Assembly (NCBI GenBank): GCA_025354985.1
Contig: JANXLU010000066.1
Location: 1-64,000, forward strand
Reading direction: 5' to 3'
DNA length: 64,000 nucleotides
Origin: Chloroflexota bacterium
Lineage (GTDB): Bacteria; Chloroflexota; Anaerolineae; J036; Brachytrichaceae
Program-made: the position numbers and the translations under genes
Notes under the pieces: model-generated
Seen by the model: the letters and a program-made list of their open reading frames with translations, nothing else
What the model was told of the DNA's origin: nothing
The model's database searches: none
In this document: in pieces, positions 52,479-61,990 of the stretch
Layout of the letters: every line of letters begins with the position of its first letter
Position numbering within the stretch: position 1 is the stretch's first letter

Positions 52479-53188
52479 GCGTCAATTCTATGTAATTGGT
52501 AGGGCATAGACGCACCAGTTTCAGTTGCAGACACGGTGAGACCGGCAACACGTATTCCTACTTCCATTAGTGCTTCTTCGAGCTGCAGTTGTAAATGGTG
52601 GGATTGGGTGCGGGCTAGAACATGGAGCTTGATCCCTGATCGAGCACCACGCACACCGGCCCTCACGGGCAAGCGGATACCCGGAATCGACTCTAGAACG
52701 GTCTGAAGTCTGTTTATGAGTACTGGAGCATCGCATGCTTGCGTTAGTTGCGTACCAATTTGCCATGTGCTGTTTGGAGAAAACCAGGACGTCATTTGGT
52801 GGTCACCGAATAGCGATCGGACCTGGTGGGTGAGGCCTGGCGTGAGCAGATCTTGGAGCACAATCAGACTGGCGAATTTGAAGTCAGTGGCGCGGTATCC
52901 AAACCTGAACCCTTCATCTACAAGCCATGCTAGACCGGTCGGGCTCGCCGCGAGCGTATGGTGACGGCAAGCGGGTTGGGCCAACTCTTGCAAGAGGGCA
53001 ACAACATCAGAGCGACAAATTGGTTCAAACTGCGCGCCGGGACCAGCCAGTGCATTGTCGTCCAAACCATCCAGTAGGTCAGCCCAATCGCGGGGCACCA
53101 CCGATGCCCACGGAATAGTCGGAGGTTTACCTGGTCGTTGCACCTGGGCTGGCTGAACAAGCACTTGCGCAGGAATCGTGGTCTCCAT
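52475..53188 (-). CDS. Protein of unknown function, coupled to a methyltransferase
   Basis: A 237-residue soluble protein I cannot place. It starts METTIPAQVLVQPAQVQRPG, a Pro/Gln-rich head, and continues with a mostly helical middle (CRSDVVALLQELAQ) and an aromatic-rich part (GFRFGYRATDFKFASLIVLQ, WFSPNSTWQIG). There is no membrane span, signal or known motif. The start at 53188 avoids overlap with the divergent permease gene; a longer frame reaches 53290. Its stop overlaps the GTG of a methyltransferase gene, so the two products are made together. Confidence 0.55.
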   Translation of the reverse strand: METTIPAQVLVQPAQVQRPGKPPTIPWASVVPRDWADLLDGLDDNALAGPGAQFEPICRSDVVALLQELAQPACRHHTLAASPTGLAWLVDEGFRFGYRATDFKFASLIVLQDLLTPGLTHQVRSLFGDHQMTSWFSPNSTWQIGTQLTQACDAPVLINRLQTVLESIPGIRLPVRAGVRGARSGIKLHVLARTQSHHLQLQLEEALMEVGIRVAGLTVSATETGASMPYQLHRIDA

Positions 53189-53267
53189 GAAATGACAATA
53201 CGCGGTCACCGCTAAAAGTTCGCAAACAGGGTACGGTGGGCGTTTAATGGTGTGGTGAAATAAGCTG

Positions 53268-54926
53268 GTGCGTCGCATCCTGTTCGTCATTCCATTGGCG
53301 TTTTTGGGGCTGTTCTACTTCTATCCTTTGGTTGCGATCCTGCTGCTGGTTGGTCGGGAAGCCAGGGATGGTCCTTGGGCTGCAATACGAGAGGTGGCCG
53401 AAGACAGCTATTACCGATACGTGCTGTGGTTCAGCGTCTGGCAGGGCGCTGTGAGCACCGCGCTAACACTTGGCGCGGGACTGCCTATGGCTTTTTTGTT
53501 TGCGCGCTATCACTTTAAGTTCAAGCGTGCGTGGAGAGCATTGGCGGCACTGCCATTTGTCATGCCCACGTTGGTAGTGGCGAGCGGGTTTAGCGCGCTG
53601 TTAGGCCCGCGGGGGCTGCTAAACGACGTGTATCAATTGGTTACGGGTCGTGACATCGCGCCCATTCAAGTGGAGCATACGCTCGGTCTGCTCCTGCTTG
53701 CGCACGTGTTCTACAACGTCTCACTCGTTCTACGCATCGTAGGCGGATTTTGGGCAAACTTGGATGATCGGTTGAACCAGGTTGCGACCGTTCTGGGCGC
53801 CAGCCGTGGCAGAGCTTTTCTTGAGGTCACGTTGCCATTGCTTATGCCCGCGATTAGTTCTGCGTCGCTGCTGATCTTTGTTGTTTGTTTTGGTGCGTTT
53901 GGAACAATTCTGGTGCTAGCCGGTCCGCGCTACGCGACGCTGGAGGTGGAGATTTACAACCAGGTAAGCGCATTTGGCGATTTCCCGGTGGCGGCTGTGC
54001 TTGCCATGGTTCAACTTGTAGTAACGCTGGCGTTGACAACGGTGTATGCCAGAATGCAAGCACGAACTACGATTGCGCTCCAACTGCAATCGCAAAACAG
54101 TCAGTTGCAGTCTTTGGCCGGCACGGCAAGACTCCTCCAGGTTGGGGTGTTTGGGTTTATTTTGTTGGTGTTGGTCGCGCCCTTGGTCGCGCTTGTAGCA
54201 CGGTCACTTGGTTCACAGAATGGAATTGGGTTGCAGGCATATTTGGCAATGCTGACGCTCGATGCATCCGGGGCGCTGTTTAGCGTGGCCCCAATACTTG
54301 CCGTACGCAACTCATTGCTTGTCGCCGCAGGCACTGCGACGCTGGCCCTAGCGCTGGGAGTGCCCGCGGCATATTTGATAGAGCAGAGACGGACGGGAAA
54401 TGGGCTGGGCGCAACGGCACTGGAAACGCTGTTTATGATGCCCATGGGCACCAGCGCGCTTACCCTTGGTCTTGGATACATTGTGGCCTTTGCCGCGCCT
54501 CCGGTGGCCTGGCGTGCATCGCCTTGGTTAATGCCGGTTGCGCACACGTTGGTGGCGCTGCCGTTTGTCGTGCGCGCATTGCTGCCGGTTTTGCGCAGTA
54601 TTGACGACAGACTTCGGGAGGCGGCGCGGGTGTTGGGCGCCTCATCAATACAGGTTTGGTGGGAAGTGGACGCGCCCATTTTGATGAGGGGTATGGTTGT
54701 AGCAGGAACGCTGGCGTTTGCGACCAGCATCGGTGAATTTGGCGCGAGTCTGTTGATCGCGCGGCCGGAATTTCCAACAATGCCGCTTGTCATTTATGCG
54801 TATTTGGGGCAGGCTGGTGCAAAGAACTACGGAATCGCCCTGGCGATGAGTTGCATCCTTATGCTGGTTGTGACGGTAAGTTACATGTTGATTGAGCGTA
54901 TTCGCGTTGATCGCTCTGAGTTTTGA
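53268..54926 (+). CDS. Two-domain ABC transporter permease (ThiP/FbpB-like), without partners
   Basis: A 552-residue inner-membrane permease with two fused BPD-transport domains, each with about six helices and an EAA loop: RLNQVATVLGASRGRAFLEV in the first half and LREAARVLGASSIQVWWEV in the second. The layout equals ThiP and FbpB, which import thiamine or ferric iron with a periplasmic binding protein and an ATPase. Neither partner lies in the window; downstream is a surface-protein gene. The GTG at 53268 begins a short cytoplasmic start and first helix. The substrate is unknown. Confidence 0.85.
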   Translation: MRRILFVIPLAFLGLFYFYPLVAILLLVGREARDGPWAAIREVAEDSYYRYVLWFSVWQGAVSTALTLGAGLPMAFLFARYHFKFKRAWRALAALPFVMPTLVVASGFSALLGPRGLLNDVYQLVTGRDIAPIQVEHTLGLLLLAHVFYNVSLVLRIVGGFWANLDDRLNQVATVLGASRGRAFLEVTLPLLMPAISSASLLIFVVCFGAFGTILVLAGPRYATLEVEIYNQVSAFGDFPVAAVLAMVQLVVTLALTTVYARMQARTTIALQLQSQNSQLQSLAGTARLLQVGVFGFILLVLVAPLVALVARSLGSQNGIGLQAYLAMLTLDASGALFSVAPILAVRNSLLVAAGTATLALALGVPAAYLIEQRRTGNGLGATALETLFMMPMGTSALTLGLGYIVAFAAPPVAWRASPWLMPVAHTLVALPFVVRALLPVLRSIDDRLREAARVLGASSIQVWWEVDAPILMRGMVVAGTLAFATSIGEFGASLLIARPEFPTMPLVIYAYLGQAGAKNYGIALAMSCILMLVVTVSYMLIERIRVDRSEF

Positions 54927-55073
54927 TCAGCGCACGTGACCTCCATTCTTCGCCGCCCAGGCATCCGGGGTGCTGATGCAGTCCACCGTATTGACGTCGC
55001 AGACCAAGTCCTTCCAAATAGTTGCCAGAGCGGTGGCCGCACGGATGTTCTTTAAATTGTGAGACAGATTCAC
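54927..55073 (-). CDS. Candidate 48-residue ORF between permease and surface-protein genes
   Basis: On the minus strand, a GTG-initiated frame of 48 codons reads MNLSHNLKNIRAATALATIW and ends in PDAWAAKNGGHVR, with its stop adjacent to the permease stop. The frame is open 11 codons further upstream to a stop. The composition looks protein-like, but there is no good Shine-Dalgarno and no family is recognised. It may be a degraded gene end or chance. Confidence 0.25.
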   Translation of the reverse strand: MNLSHNLKNIRAATALATIWKDLVCDVNTVDCISTPDAWAAKNGGHVR

Positions 55074-55140
55074 ACCATGTTGAGAGATTCCGGCGGCACA
55101 GGTGACCTACTCTGTGATGGCCTTAGGGCAGGGAGAACTC

Positions 55141-58100
55141 ATGCAGAACAAATACAGGTTGGCGATCGGAGCTACGATGGTGGTTGGAATTTTTGGTATG
55201 CTAGGGACGGCAGCAGCACTGCCCATCCCGCATCCGACGGTTATTCACGTTACTACCAATAGTTTTGCCAGCAACCCGAATGACGGGAAATGCTCGCTAC
55301 AGGAGGCGATGCAATCGGCGTTTAACCAGGACAACAAGCCGGTAAACGAGTGCGCGGGAACACCCGGGCCCACATTGATCGATTTCCTGGTGGCGGGGAC
55401 TATTGTGGTTCCAGATCAGATGCCATACATCCACAATGATGTATACATCATGGGTCCCATTATTCTGGATGGCAACAATGACCCGTTTCCCGTGACAAAC
55501 ATTGTTTCCAGTGGCACACTGACGCTAACCAACCTGACGATGCGAAACGCGGGTTATAGCTATATTCGGAACATGCAGGGCAAGCTGTATGTGGCCGGCG
55601 TGAGCTTTGAAGGCAATAATTCAGGTGGTGGCGGTGGTGGCGCTATCCTTAACGAAGGTGGTGAGCTCTATATCGCAGGCGCCAGCTTCTTGAACAACAA
55701 AGCCGTTTTTGGCACCCGTGGTGGGGCCATCAACAGCACAGGTGCGTCGATTGTAAAGATAGCCGGCGCGGCCTTTACGGGTAACAGCGCGGGTAGCAGC
55801 GGCGGGGCGGTTGCGTTTGGAGGTGGACACCTGGATATTGGGGATACCGCGTTTACCGCCAACGTAGTGGACGGGGGCGGGTTCCTTGGTGGTGGCGCAT
55901 TGGAAATGTACTCGACGAGTAATAGCGAGCCGATTACATTGACACGAACGGCATTTACGGCCAACGTGGCCACAAGTGGAAAGGGTGGCGCGATTTGGTC
56001 ACATGGTGACAGCGGTGTGACCGTGACAATCAAAGATTCTTCATTTCAAGGGAATATTGCCGCGGGCGTCACAGTATCGGCAACGGGTGGCGCTATTAGC
56101 AATTATGACAACCCACTGGTGATACAGCGCAGCACGTTCTTCCTGAACAATTCACTGGACGATGGTGGCGCAATTGAGAGTGAACACGACAGCAGAGTCA
56201 TCCTCGGATCGGTGTCATTCTCAAGTAATTCGGCAGGCAATCGGGGCGGTGCGCTCATGCTGCCAAACGTGACGGATGGGCTGGCGGTTCAAGCCATTAA
56301 CGTGACCATGGATGCGAACACAGCCAGTTTGGGTGGCGCAATTTATAACTCGGAATCGCAGTATGACGTGATTTCGATGACAAACTCGATCGTGGCGGAC
56401 AATTTGCCGCAGAACTGCGTTGACAATGATGCCTCGTCGTTTCCGGTGCATACGGCGGGTCATAACATTCAGGACGACTTGAGCTGCTTCGCGGCAGCGG
56501 GCAGCGACTTAAACACCAACCCATTCCTTGAATTACCCGGTATCCACGGCGGACCAATTAGCACATTGACTGTACAGCGACCAGTGGCGGGCAGTCCGGC
56601 GGTAGATAGTGGCGACAACGCAACTTGTGCCAATGGCTGGGTGGAAAACAAGGACGTGCGCGGTGGAGATCGTCCGGTGGATGGCAATGATGACGGCGTA
56701 AAGATTTGTGATCGCGGGGCATTTGAGAACGACAAACTAAATTCCAAGTTTGATTCATTTCCGGCGCCCAATGCGACCATTGACTTCGGAAACGGTCTGG
56801 CTAACGTTGCGATTCCATTTACAGGTTTGAAGGTTAGAAACGATGGGGATGCCGCACTGCTTATCTCAGGTGTGTCGGTGATCGGTCCCAATGCTACGGA
56901 TTTTTCGGTGCCAGGCGTACCATCGCCTCTTGCACCCCACAGCTTGTTTCAGACCGTTACAAACATGGTGTGCACGCCAAAAGCGGTTGGTTTGCGTACG
57001 GCAACGCTAACGTTCAACACCACGGATTCGAATAACGCTACAGTCAGCTACAACCTGATGTGTGAAGGTGTGGCGGCGCCCACTGCGGGCTTTGCCAGCT
57101 TGCCGGCTGCACCCGGCCCATTGAGCGCCAGCACGCAGCAGGGTGCGCCAAAGGCGATTCCTCTGAGCTTGATCGAGACGGGCAACACCGCGTTGATGCT
57201 TAGCAATCCAGTGCTTACCAGCAACCCGGTCGGAGCGATGGCGCTTGGGGCAATTCCCGGGCAGATCGCGGATGGCGCTGCGCAAGTAAATACCTCGGTT
57301 ACATGCAATGCAACCACGGCCGGTTTGGCAACTGGGAGCCTGGGTCTTGATACGAACGATCCTGCCAATCCGCATGTCAGCTTTACCGTGATCTGCGATG
57401 TGGCCAAAATACCCGATGCGCCCATGTCGGCGGGGGCGGCGGCTGGATTTGGTAATGGTTCCTCTGCATCCAACAATGGGCCGTATGGGATTGCCATCAG
57501 CCCGGATGGCAACAATGTGTACGCTACAGATGATGGCGACAGCATTCTGAACGTATTTAAGCGCAATGTCGACAATACTTTGAGCCTTATTGAAACCGAT
57601 AGTTTGGCAGGAGGGGCAAAAATAGGCGCAACTATTCAGGTTATGGTTAGCCCAGACGGACGAAACGTGTATGTGACGGGCCTGACCGGCAACGGAATCG
57701 CTTCTTATGCAAGAAACGCGGCAACCGGGCAGTTGATCCTTCAGAGCACCGCACACAACAATGATTCAGAGTTTTGCTTTTTTTGCACGTTGAATGTTCA
57801 GGGTCTCGGCGGTGCGTATGGAATGGCGCTGAGCCCGGGAGGTGATCTCATTTACGTCAGCAGTGTGTATAGTCACTCGGTTGACGTGTTCAGGCGCAGC
57901 CAGATATCCACAAGCTTTGGTTCATTGTCTTCCTTTTTGGGACCAAGCCAGGTGCAACACTTTGTGGATGCGAACCTAAGCCAAGCCTACGGGATTGCCG
58001 CGAGCCCGGATGGCACGAACCTGTATGCCACGAGTTATGACAACAGCAAGCTTTTGGTGCTCAAGCGAAATGCCATTTCAGGAGTCCTATCAACAATACA

Positions 58101-59502
58101 GACGCTGACGACGGCCGATGCAAGCGGTTTAAACGGTGTGTTTCGCGTCACTGTCAGCGATGACGGGAAGAATGTATATACGGCAAGCTATAACGGTAGC
58201 GCCGTCTGTGTATTTAGCCGGGCACAGTTGGATGGCAAACTGATCGCAAACGCATGTCATACCAACGGCTTTGGTGGAATTACAAACATGACCTCGGCCA
58301 CCGATGTAGCGCTAAGCCCGGACGGTATGCACCTGTTTGCCACCGCCTTTGGTGGCAAGTCGGTCACCGTGTTTGAGCGCGATCCAGCTACTGGAAACCT
58401 GCAGTTCGCGCAATCCATCGTCCGTGGTGACGTTGGCGCCGGGCTACCTGCATTAGATGGTGCGCGCGGCGTTGTGGTGAGCCCGCAAGGAGACGCCATT
58501 TACGTAACGGCCCACACCGACGAGAAAATCGTCATGATCCCGTTTGCGCATCCGAAGCCGGTGGCGAACGCTGTGTTTCCAGCATCAAAGGTGCAGTCGA
58601 CTTCGGCGTTCTCGGTCTCAGTGCAGGGTGAAGGGTTTATCCCGGCTTCGAAGATTCGGTGGAATGGGGTGGATCACGCCACGCTGTTTGTAAACGTAAA
58701 TGAGGTGCGTGCGACTATCAGCGTTGCAGATCAGGCGACGCTTGGCGCCATACCGGTTACCGTATTCAACCCGGCACCAGGTGGAGGCACAAGCGCAGCC
58801 CTCAACGTGACCATGTTCGCGCCACCGCCCCCACCGAACACGCCGAATCCGCCGCCGCTGCCGCTGCCGATTCCGGCTTTGGGACAAATCTCGCCACTCG
58901 GCATACCCGCAGGAAGCGCAGCACTGCAACTCAAACTTGTTGGGACGGATTTTTCGGGTGGCGCGACCGCGCTGTGGAATGGCACGAGCCGACCCATAAT
59001 GCGAATAAACAACCAGCTTGCGTATCTAAACCTGAGCGCGGGTGACCTGACCCAGGCAGGATTGAACACCGTGCAGATATTTAACCAATTGCCGGTTTTG
59101 GCACGTGGTGAGGAGTTGGATTTGGTTGGAAATGCATCAAACACCCAGGTGTTTGAAGTGACCGCCATCAACCAAAACCCGATACCCTCCATCGATACGC
59201 TGTCACCAAATAATAGCCGGGTGGGACAGGTGAAGGGCCAGTTGGTCGTGATTATCAACGGCGCGAATTTCCTGCCAAGCTCACAGGCGCACTGGAATGG
59301 CACAAACAAACCCACGCAATACGTAAGCAAGACGCAGCTTAAGATGACGATCAGCGCAGGCGATCTCGTTCTGCCAGGGTTTGGCAGTGTTTCCGTTTCG
59401 ACGTCAACACCCGGCGGTGGAGATTCAAACATTGCGGCGTTTAGCATCGCCTCTGCGTTCTCGGCGGCACCGCAGGCTTATCTGCCTATGCTGAAGCGTT
59501 AG
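55141..59502 (+). CDS. Very large secreted mosaic surface protein (CSLREA, beta-helix, propeller, IPT)
   Basis: A 1453-residue secreted protein. A signal peptide (LAIGATMVVGIFGMLGTAAA) is followed by a CSLREA-type segment (GKCSLQEAMQSAF). A polymorphic beta-helix of about 400 residues carries repeated GG-A-I turns (GGGGGGAILNEGG; GGAINSTGA). Two immunoglobulin-like segments follow (about 540-760), then an NHL/lactonase-type beta-propeller (about 770-1130, with repeated SPDGxNVY). The protein closes with three IPT/TIG-like repeats, each with a WNG core. The last residues are AYLPMLKR. It probably acts as an adhesin or surface-layer protein. The ATG at 55141 has a nearby GGGAGA ribosome site. 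Confidence 0.85.
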   Translation: MQNKYRLAIGATMVVGIFGMLGTAAALPIPHPTVIHVTTNSFASNPNDGKCSLQEAMQSAFNQDNKPVNECAGTPGPTLIDFLVAGTIVVPDQMPYIHNDVYIMGPIILDGNNDPFPVTNIVSSGTLTLTNLTMRNAGYSYIRNMQGKLYVAGVSFEGNNSGGGGGGAILNEGGELYIAGASFLNNKAVFGTRGGAINSTGASIVKIAGAAFTGNSAGSSGGAVAFGGGHLDIGDTAFTANVVDGGGFLGGGALEMYSTSNSEPITLTRTAFTANVATSGKGGAIWSHGDSGVTVTIKDSSFQGNIAAGVTVSATGGAISNYDNPLVIQRSTFFLNNSLDDGGAIESEHDSRVILGSVSFSSNSAGNRGGALMLPNVTDGLAVQAINVTMDANTASLGGAIYNSESQYDVISMTNSIVADNLPQNCVDNDASSFPVHTAGHNIQDDLSCFAAAGSDLNTNPFLELPGIHGGPISTLTVQRPVAGSPAVDSGDNATCANGWVENKDVRGGDRPVDGNDDGVKICDRGAFENDKLNSKFDSFPAPNATIDFGNGLANVAIPFTGLKVRNDGDAALLISGVSVIGPNATDFSVPGVPSPLAPHSLFQTVTNMVCTPKAVGLRTATLTFNTTDSNNATVSYNLMCEGVAAPTAGFASLPAAPGPLSASTQQGAPKAIPLSLIETGNTALMLSNPVLTSNPVGAMALGAIPGQIADGAAQVNTSVTCNATTAGLATGSLGLDTNDPANPHVSFTVICDVAKIPDAPMSAGAAAGFGNGSSASNNGPYGIAISPDGNNVYATDDGDSILNVFKRNVDNTLSLIETDSLAGGAKIGATIQVMVSPDGRNVYVTGLTGNGIASYARNAATGQLILQSTAHNNDSEFCFFCTLNVQGLGGAYGMALSPGGDLIYVSSVYSHSVDVFRRSQISTSFGSLSSFLGPSQVQHFVDANLSQAYGIAASPDGTNLYATSYDNSKLLVLKRNAISGVLSTIQTLTTADASGLNGVFRVTVSDDGKNVYTASYNGSAVCVFSRAQLDGKLIANACHTNGFGGITNMTSATDVALSPDGMHLFATAFGGKSVTVFERDPATGNLQFAQSIVRGDVGAGLPALDGARGVVVSPQGDAIYVTAHTDEKIVMIPFAHPKPVANAVFPASKVQSTSAFSVSVQGEGFIPASKIRWNGVDHATLFVNVNEVRATISVADQATLGAIPVTVFNPAPGGGTSAALNVTMFAPPPPPNTPNPPPLPLPIPALGQISPLGIPAGSAALQLKLVGTDFSGGATALWNGTSRPIMRINNQLAYLNLSAGDLTQAGLNTVQIFNQLPVLARGEELDLVGNASNTQVFEVTAINQNPIPSIDTLSPNNSRVGQVKGQLVVIINGANFLPSSQAHWNGTNKPTQYVSKTQLKMTISAGDLVLPGFGSVSVSTSTPGGGDSNIAAFSIASAFSAAPQAYLPMLKR

Positions 59503-59508
59503 CAACCT

Positions 59509-59541
59509 GAAGGGGCGCTTGACTTGGTCAGGCGCCCCTTC
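59509..59541. terminator. Terminator-like hairpin after the surface-protein gene
   Basis: GAAGGGGCGC (59509-59518) pairs with GCGCCCCTTC (59532-59541), and the inner TGAC/GTCA adds four more pairs around a 3-nt loop. It lies between two convergent genes and may stop both, though no U-tract follows on the plus strand. Confidence 0.6.
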
Positions 59542-59564
59542 ACTACCTATGACTTGGCAGGAAT

Positions 59565-60269
59565 TCAGAGCTTGACCATGCCACGACGGGCGGCCTTTAC
59601 GAGCACTTGGGTGCGGTCGTTGGCATGCAATTTGCCCATGATGCTGCTAATGTAGTTGCGCACGGTGCCTTCGCTTAGAAATAGTTTGCCAGCGATTTCC
59701 TTGTTGCTGAGACCTTTGGCGATTTCGCCTAGAATTTCACCCTCGCGGTCGGTCAAGGCTTCATAGAGTGGCTCGTCTGCCGAGGGTGTTGGCACCGCAG
59801 ATGGGTTGGGCCGGACAGGGCTAATGTTCGCGGGACTGCTGACCCGGCGAAATTCATTCATGACTTTTCGGGCAATCGTGGGGTCAAGCTGGCTCTCGCC
59901 CTGCATGACGCCGCGGATGGCGGCGATCATGGCCTCGCTGCCGGCGTCCTTTAGCAGATAGCCCTGGGCTCCAGCGCGGATGCCTTCAAAGACCCAATCA
60001 TCCGTGTCGTAGGTGGTGAGTATGATGACGTTGATATCGGGCAGTTCGCGTGTAATTATCCGTGTCGCCTCGATGCCATCCATACGGGGCATTTTGATGT
60101 CCATCAAGGTGACATGCGGATGGAGCGACCGGGCAAGGGTAATGGCTTCGAGACCATTGGCTGCCTCACCGACCACTGTGATGTCTGACTGCAGGTTCAG
60201 GATTATTTGCAGACCTTGGCGCACAATATCCTGATCATCGGCAACGAGCACGCGAATTTTTTCCACCAA
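59565..60269 (-). CDS. NarL/FixJ-family response regulator (second system)
   Basis: A 234-residue regulator with a receiver (1-120: [15 protein letters not shown], phospho-Asp in [13 protein letters not shown], switch Thr in ILTTYD, Lys in LLKDAG) and a LuxR-type HTH (about 165-234: [20 protein letters not shown] then [17 protein letters not shown]). A Pro/Ser-rich linker of about 30 residues separates them. It sits 7 nt after the histidine kinase gene, so the pair is co-transcribed. Its likely targets include the ABC exporter upstream, by context only. Confidence 0.92.
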   Translation of the reverse strand: MVEKIRVLVADDQDIVRQGLQIILNLQSDITVVGEAANGLEAITLARSLHPHVTLMDIKMPRMDGIEATRIITRELPDINVIILTTYDTDDWVFEGIRAGAQGYLLKDAGSEAMIAAIRGVMQGESQLDPTIARKVMNEFRRVSSPANISPVRPNPSAVPTPSADEPLYEALTDREGEILGEIAKGLSNKEIAGKLFLSEGTVRNYISSIMGKLHANDRTQVLVKAARRGMVKL

Positions 60270-60275
60270 ATTATT

Positions 60276-61568
60276 CTACTTTTTGATTGGAATGGTAAGC
60301 ACTACCTCCGTGCTTTGCCCGACTGCAGTGTTGATGCGCAACTGCGCACCAATTAGTTCGGCACGTTCGCGCATGCCCCGAAGACCAAAGCGTTCATTAG
60401 GAACCAAGCGAGGATCGAACCCGGTGCCGTTGTCAAGCACACTTAGCTTGATTTCGTTTGCGGTTGTGCCAAGCCTGACAGTGATTGCGTCCGCACCGGC
60501 ATGCCGTTGCGCATTGCTCAAGGCCTCTTGTGCAACGCGGTAGAAGGTCTCACTGGACTTTTCGTCAAGCAGGTCTATGCTCGCCGGATCACCGCCCGGA
60601 ATCTGTTCAAACTCGAAATTGGCCGGGGTGCCGCCATTGCGCGAGATAAGCTGGGTGTGGCGGTGGAGGGCCTCAACTAGACCCAAGTCTTCGATCATGG
60701 TGCCGCGGAGATCGCCGATAGCGGCACGGGTCTCCGTAAGACCGCGCCGGGCGGCGGATTTTGCGGTTTCAAGCTGTTGGCGGACAGCCGGATCAGAATG
60801 GGCAGCCAATGCGCTGGCCGCATCAAGTTGAACGACCACACCGGCAAGAGAATGAGCCATGGTGTCATGCAAGTCACGGGCCAACCGAACACGCTCGCGC
60901 GTGGTGGCAAGCTGTTCGCGAACGTGTGCCTGCTCTGTAAGACGCGTGTTGGCCTGTTCAAACTCGGCCTGGCGTTTGCGTTGCTCGTCGGCCAGACTGC
61001 CGATGAACAAGCAGACGACTGCTATGACCGACCCCTGGGATACGTAGTTGCCGAGTTGAAATGGTCCAAAGTCACTCTCAAACCAGGCGATCGCGCCCAG
61101 ACTGAGCGCACTAAGAACAAGGGCGAATGCGATCCAGCGCAAGGCCCCACGCGAGCCGCCGGTCCAAGCACCCAAAACCAATGGAACCAGCATGAAAAAA
61201 AGGGGAACGGTGATGCCCGTACGCACGATGTTGGCGGCGCCAGCTCCACGAAAAAGCTCAATACGCTGGCTTGCTCCGCTGAGCGGATTGGACAAGATCG
61301 ACTGAACAATGAGTGTACCAGCTGTGATTTCAAAAACATATACGGCCACGGCAGAGGCCAACAATACGTTGACAGTGCGAGGGGAAATGGATTTCCGGCG
61401 TTCGCATGTCCATACCACCACAAGAACAACCAGTGCTGGAATGCTGAGTTTGGCGGAATCAAGCGCTTGATCCAAATTGCCGGTTACGGCACCAAACAAC
61501 AGTCCTCCGGATTCGACCATCAAACGCAGTAGCAGGCCATATCGAAGAAGGCGCAATACTTGTGCCAC
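60276..61568 (-). CDS. Membrane sensor histidine kinase (NarL-type, HisKA_3)
   Basis: A 430-residue kinase. About six membrane helices occupy residues 10-195 with very short loops, so it probably senses a signal in the membrane rather than through an external domain. A coiled-coil linker leads to HisKA_3 with the phospho-acceptor His in RVRLARDLHDTMAHSLAGVV, and a HATPase domain (VAQEALSNAQRHAGA, DNGTGFDPR, RFGLRGMRERAELIG). It resembles kinases paired with ABC exporters that respond to envelope stress or antibiotics. It lies between a small membrane protein gene and its response regulator. Confidence 0.9.
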   Translation of the reverse strand: MAQVLRLLRYGLLLRLMVESGGLLFGAVTGNLDQALDSAKLSIPALVVLVVVWTCERRKSISPRTVNVLLASAVAVYVFEITAGTLIVQSILSNPLSGASQRIELFRGAGAANIVRTGITVPLFFMLVPLVLGAWTGGSRGALRWIAFALVLSALSLGAIAWFESDFGPFQLGNYVSQGSVIAVVCLFIGSLADEQRKRQAEFEQANTRLTEQAHVREQLATTRERVRLARDLHDTMAHSLAGVVVQLDAASALAAHSDPAVRQQLETAKSAARRGLTETRAAIGDLRGTMIEDLGLVEALHRHTQLISRNGGTPANFEFEQIPGGDPASIDLLDEKSSETFYRVAQEALSNAQRHAGADAITVRLGTTANEIKLSVLDNGTGFDPRLVPNERFGLRGMRERAELIGAQLRINTAVGQSTEVVLTIPIKK

Positions 61569-61571
61569 GAT

Positions 61572-61922
61572 CTACCACCACTCTCTGGTTTTGGATCGCT
61601 TCTTGACCTGGGTTTCGACCATGCCGCCAATAATCAGGACGAATAACACATCGAGCCAGCCCATGGCCACGAAACCCAAGAATTTCGTGAAGATGGCATC
61701 GATGCTCAGCAAGCCACACGTGCCGGCGTCTGAGCAGGCCTGTTGCTCGCCAACGAAATCTCCGTAGCCCTGCCAAATTAGCACGATCATCACGCCGGCA
61801 ATTGCAACGCTACCAACGAGGTTGCCAAGCATGGTGCGGCGCTTTATCCAGAATGGCAGACTTACCGCCACGCCAAAAATGGTTGGCAAGATGATAGCCG
61901 TGACAACTGTAGAGAAATCCAC
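61572..61922 (-). CDS. Small four-helix membrane protein
   Basis: A 116-residue protein with four probable membrane helices (for example TAIILPTIFGVAVSLPFWI and LVGSVAIAGVMIVLIWQGYG) and a charged C-terminus (ETQVKKRSKTREWW). The loop EQQACSDAGTCG has two Cys residues that might form a disulphide outside the membrane. No family is recognised. It is 3 nt from the kinase gene, so it may act with the kinase or the exporter; this is inferred from position only. Confidence 0.6.
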   Translation of the reverse strand: MDFSTVVTAIILPTIFGVAVSLPFWIKRRTMLGNLVGSVAIAGVMIVLIWQGYGDFVGEQQACSDAGTCGLLSIDAIFTKFLGFVAMGWLDVLFVLIIGGMVETQVKKRSKTREWW

Positions 61923-61990
61923 CGTAATGCGTAGTTTAAGACCGACATGGCACCCGGAGCACTTGGCGCGACGCCGGTAGCCGGAGTCCC

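Noticed and set aside
55600-56400. Tandem DNA repeats in the surface-protein gene
   Set aside because: They are degenerate GG-x-A-I coding repeats of a beta-helix, not exact DNA repeats.
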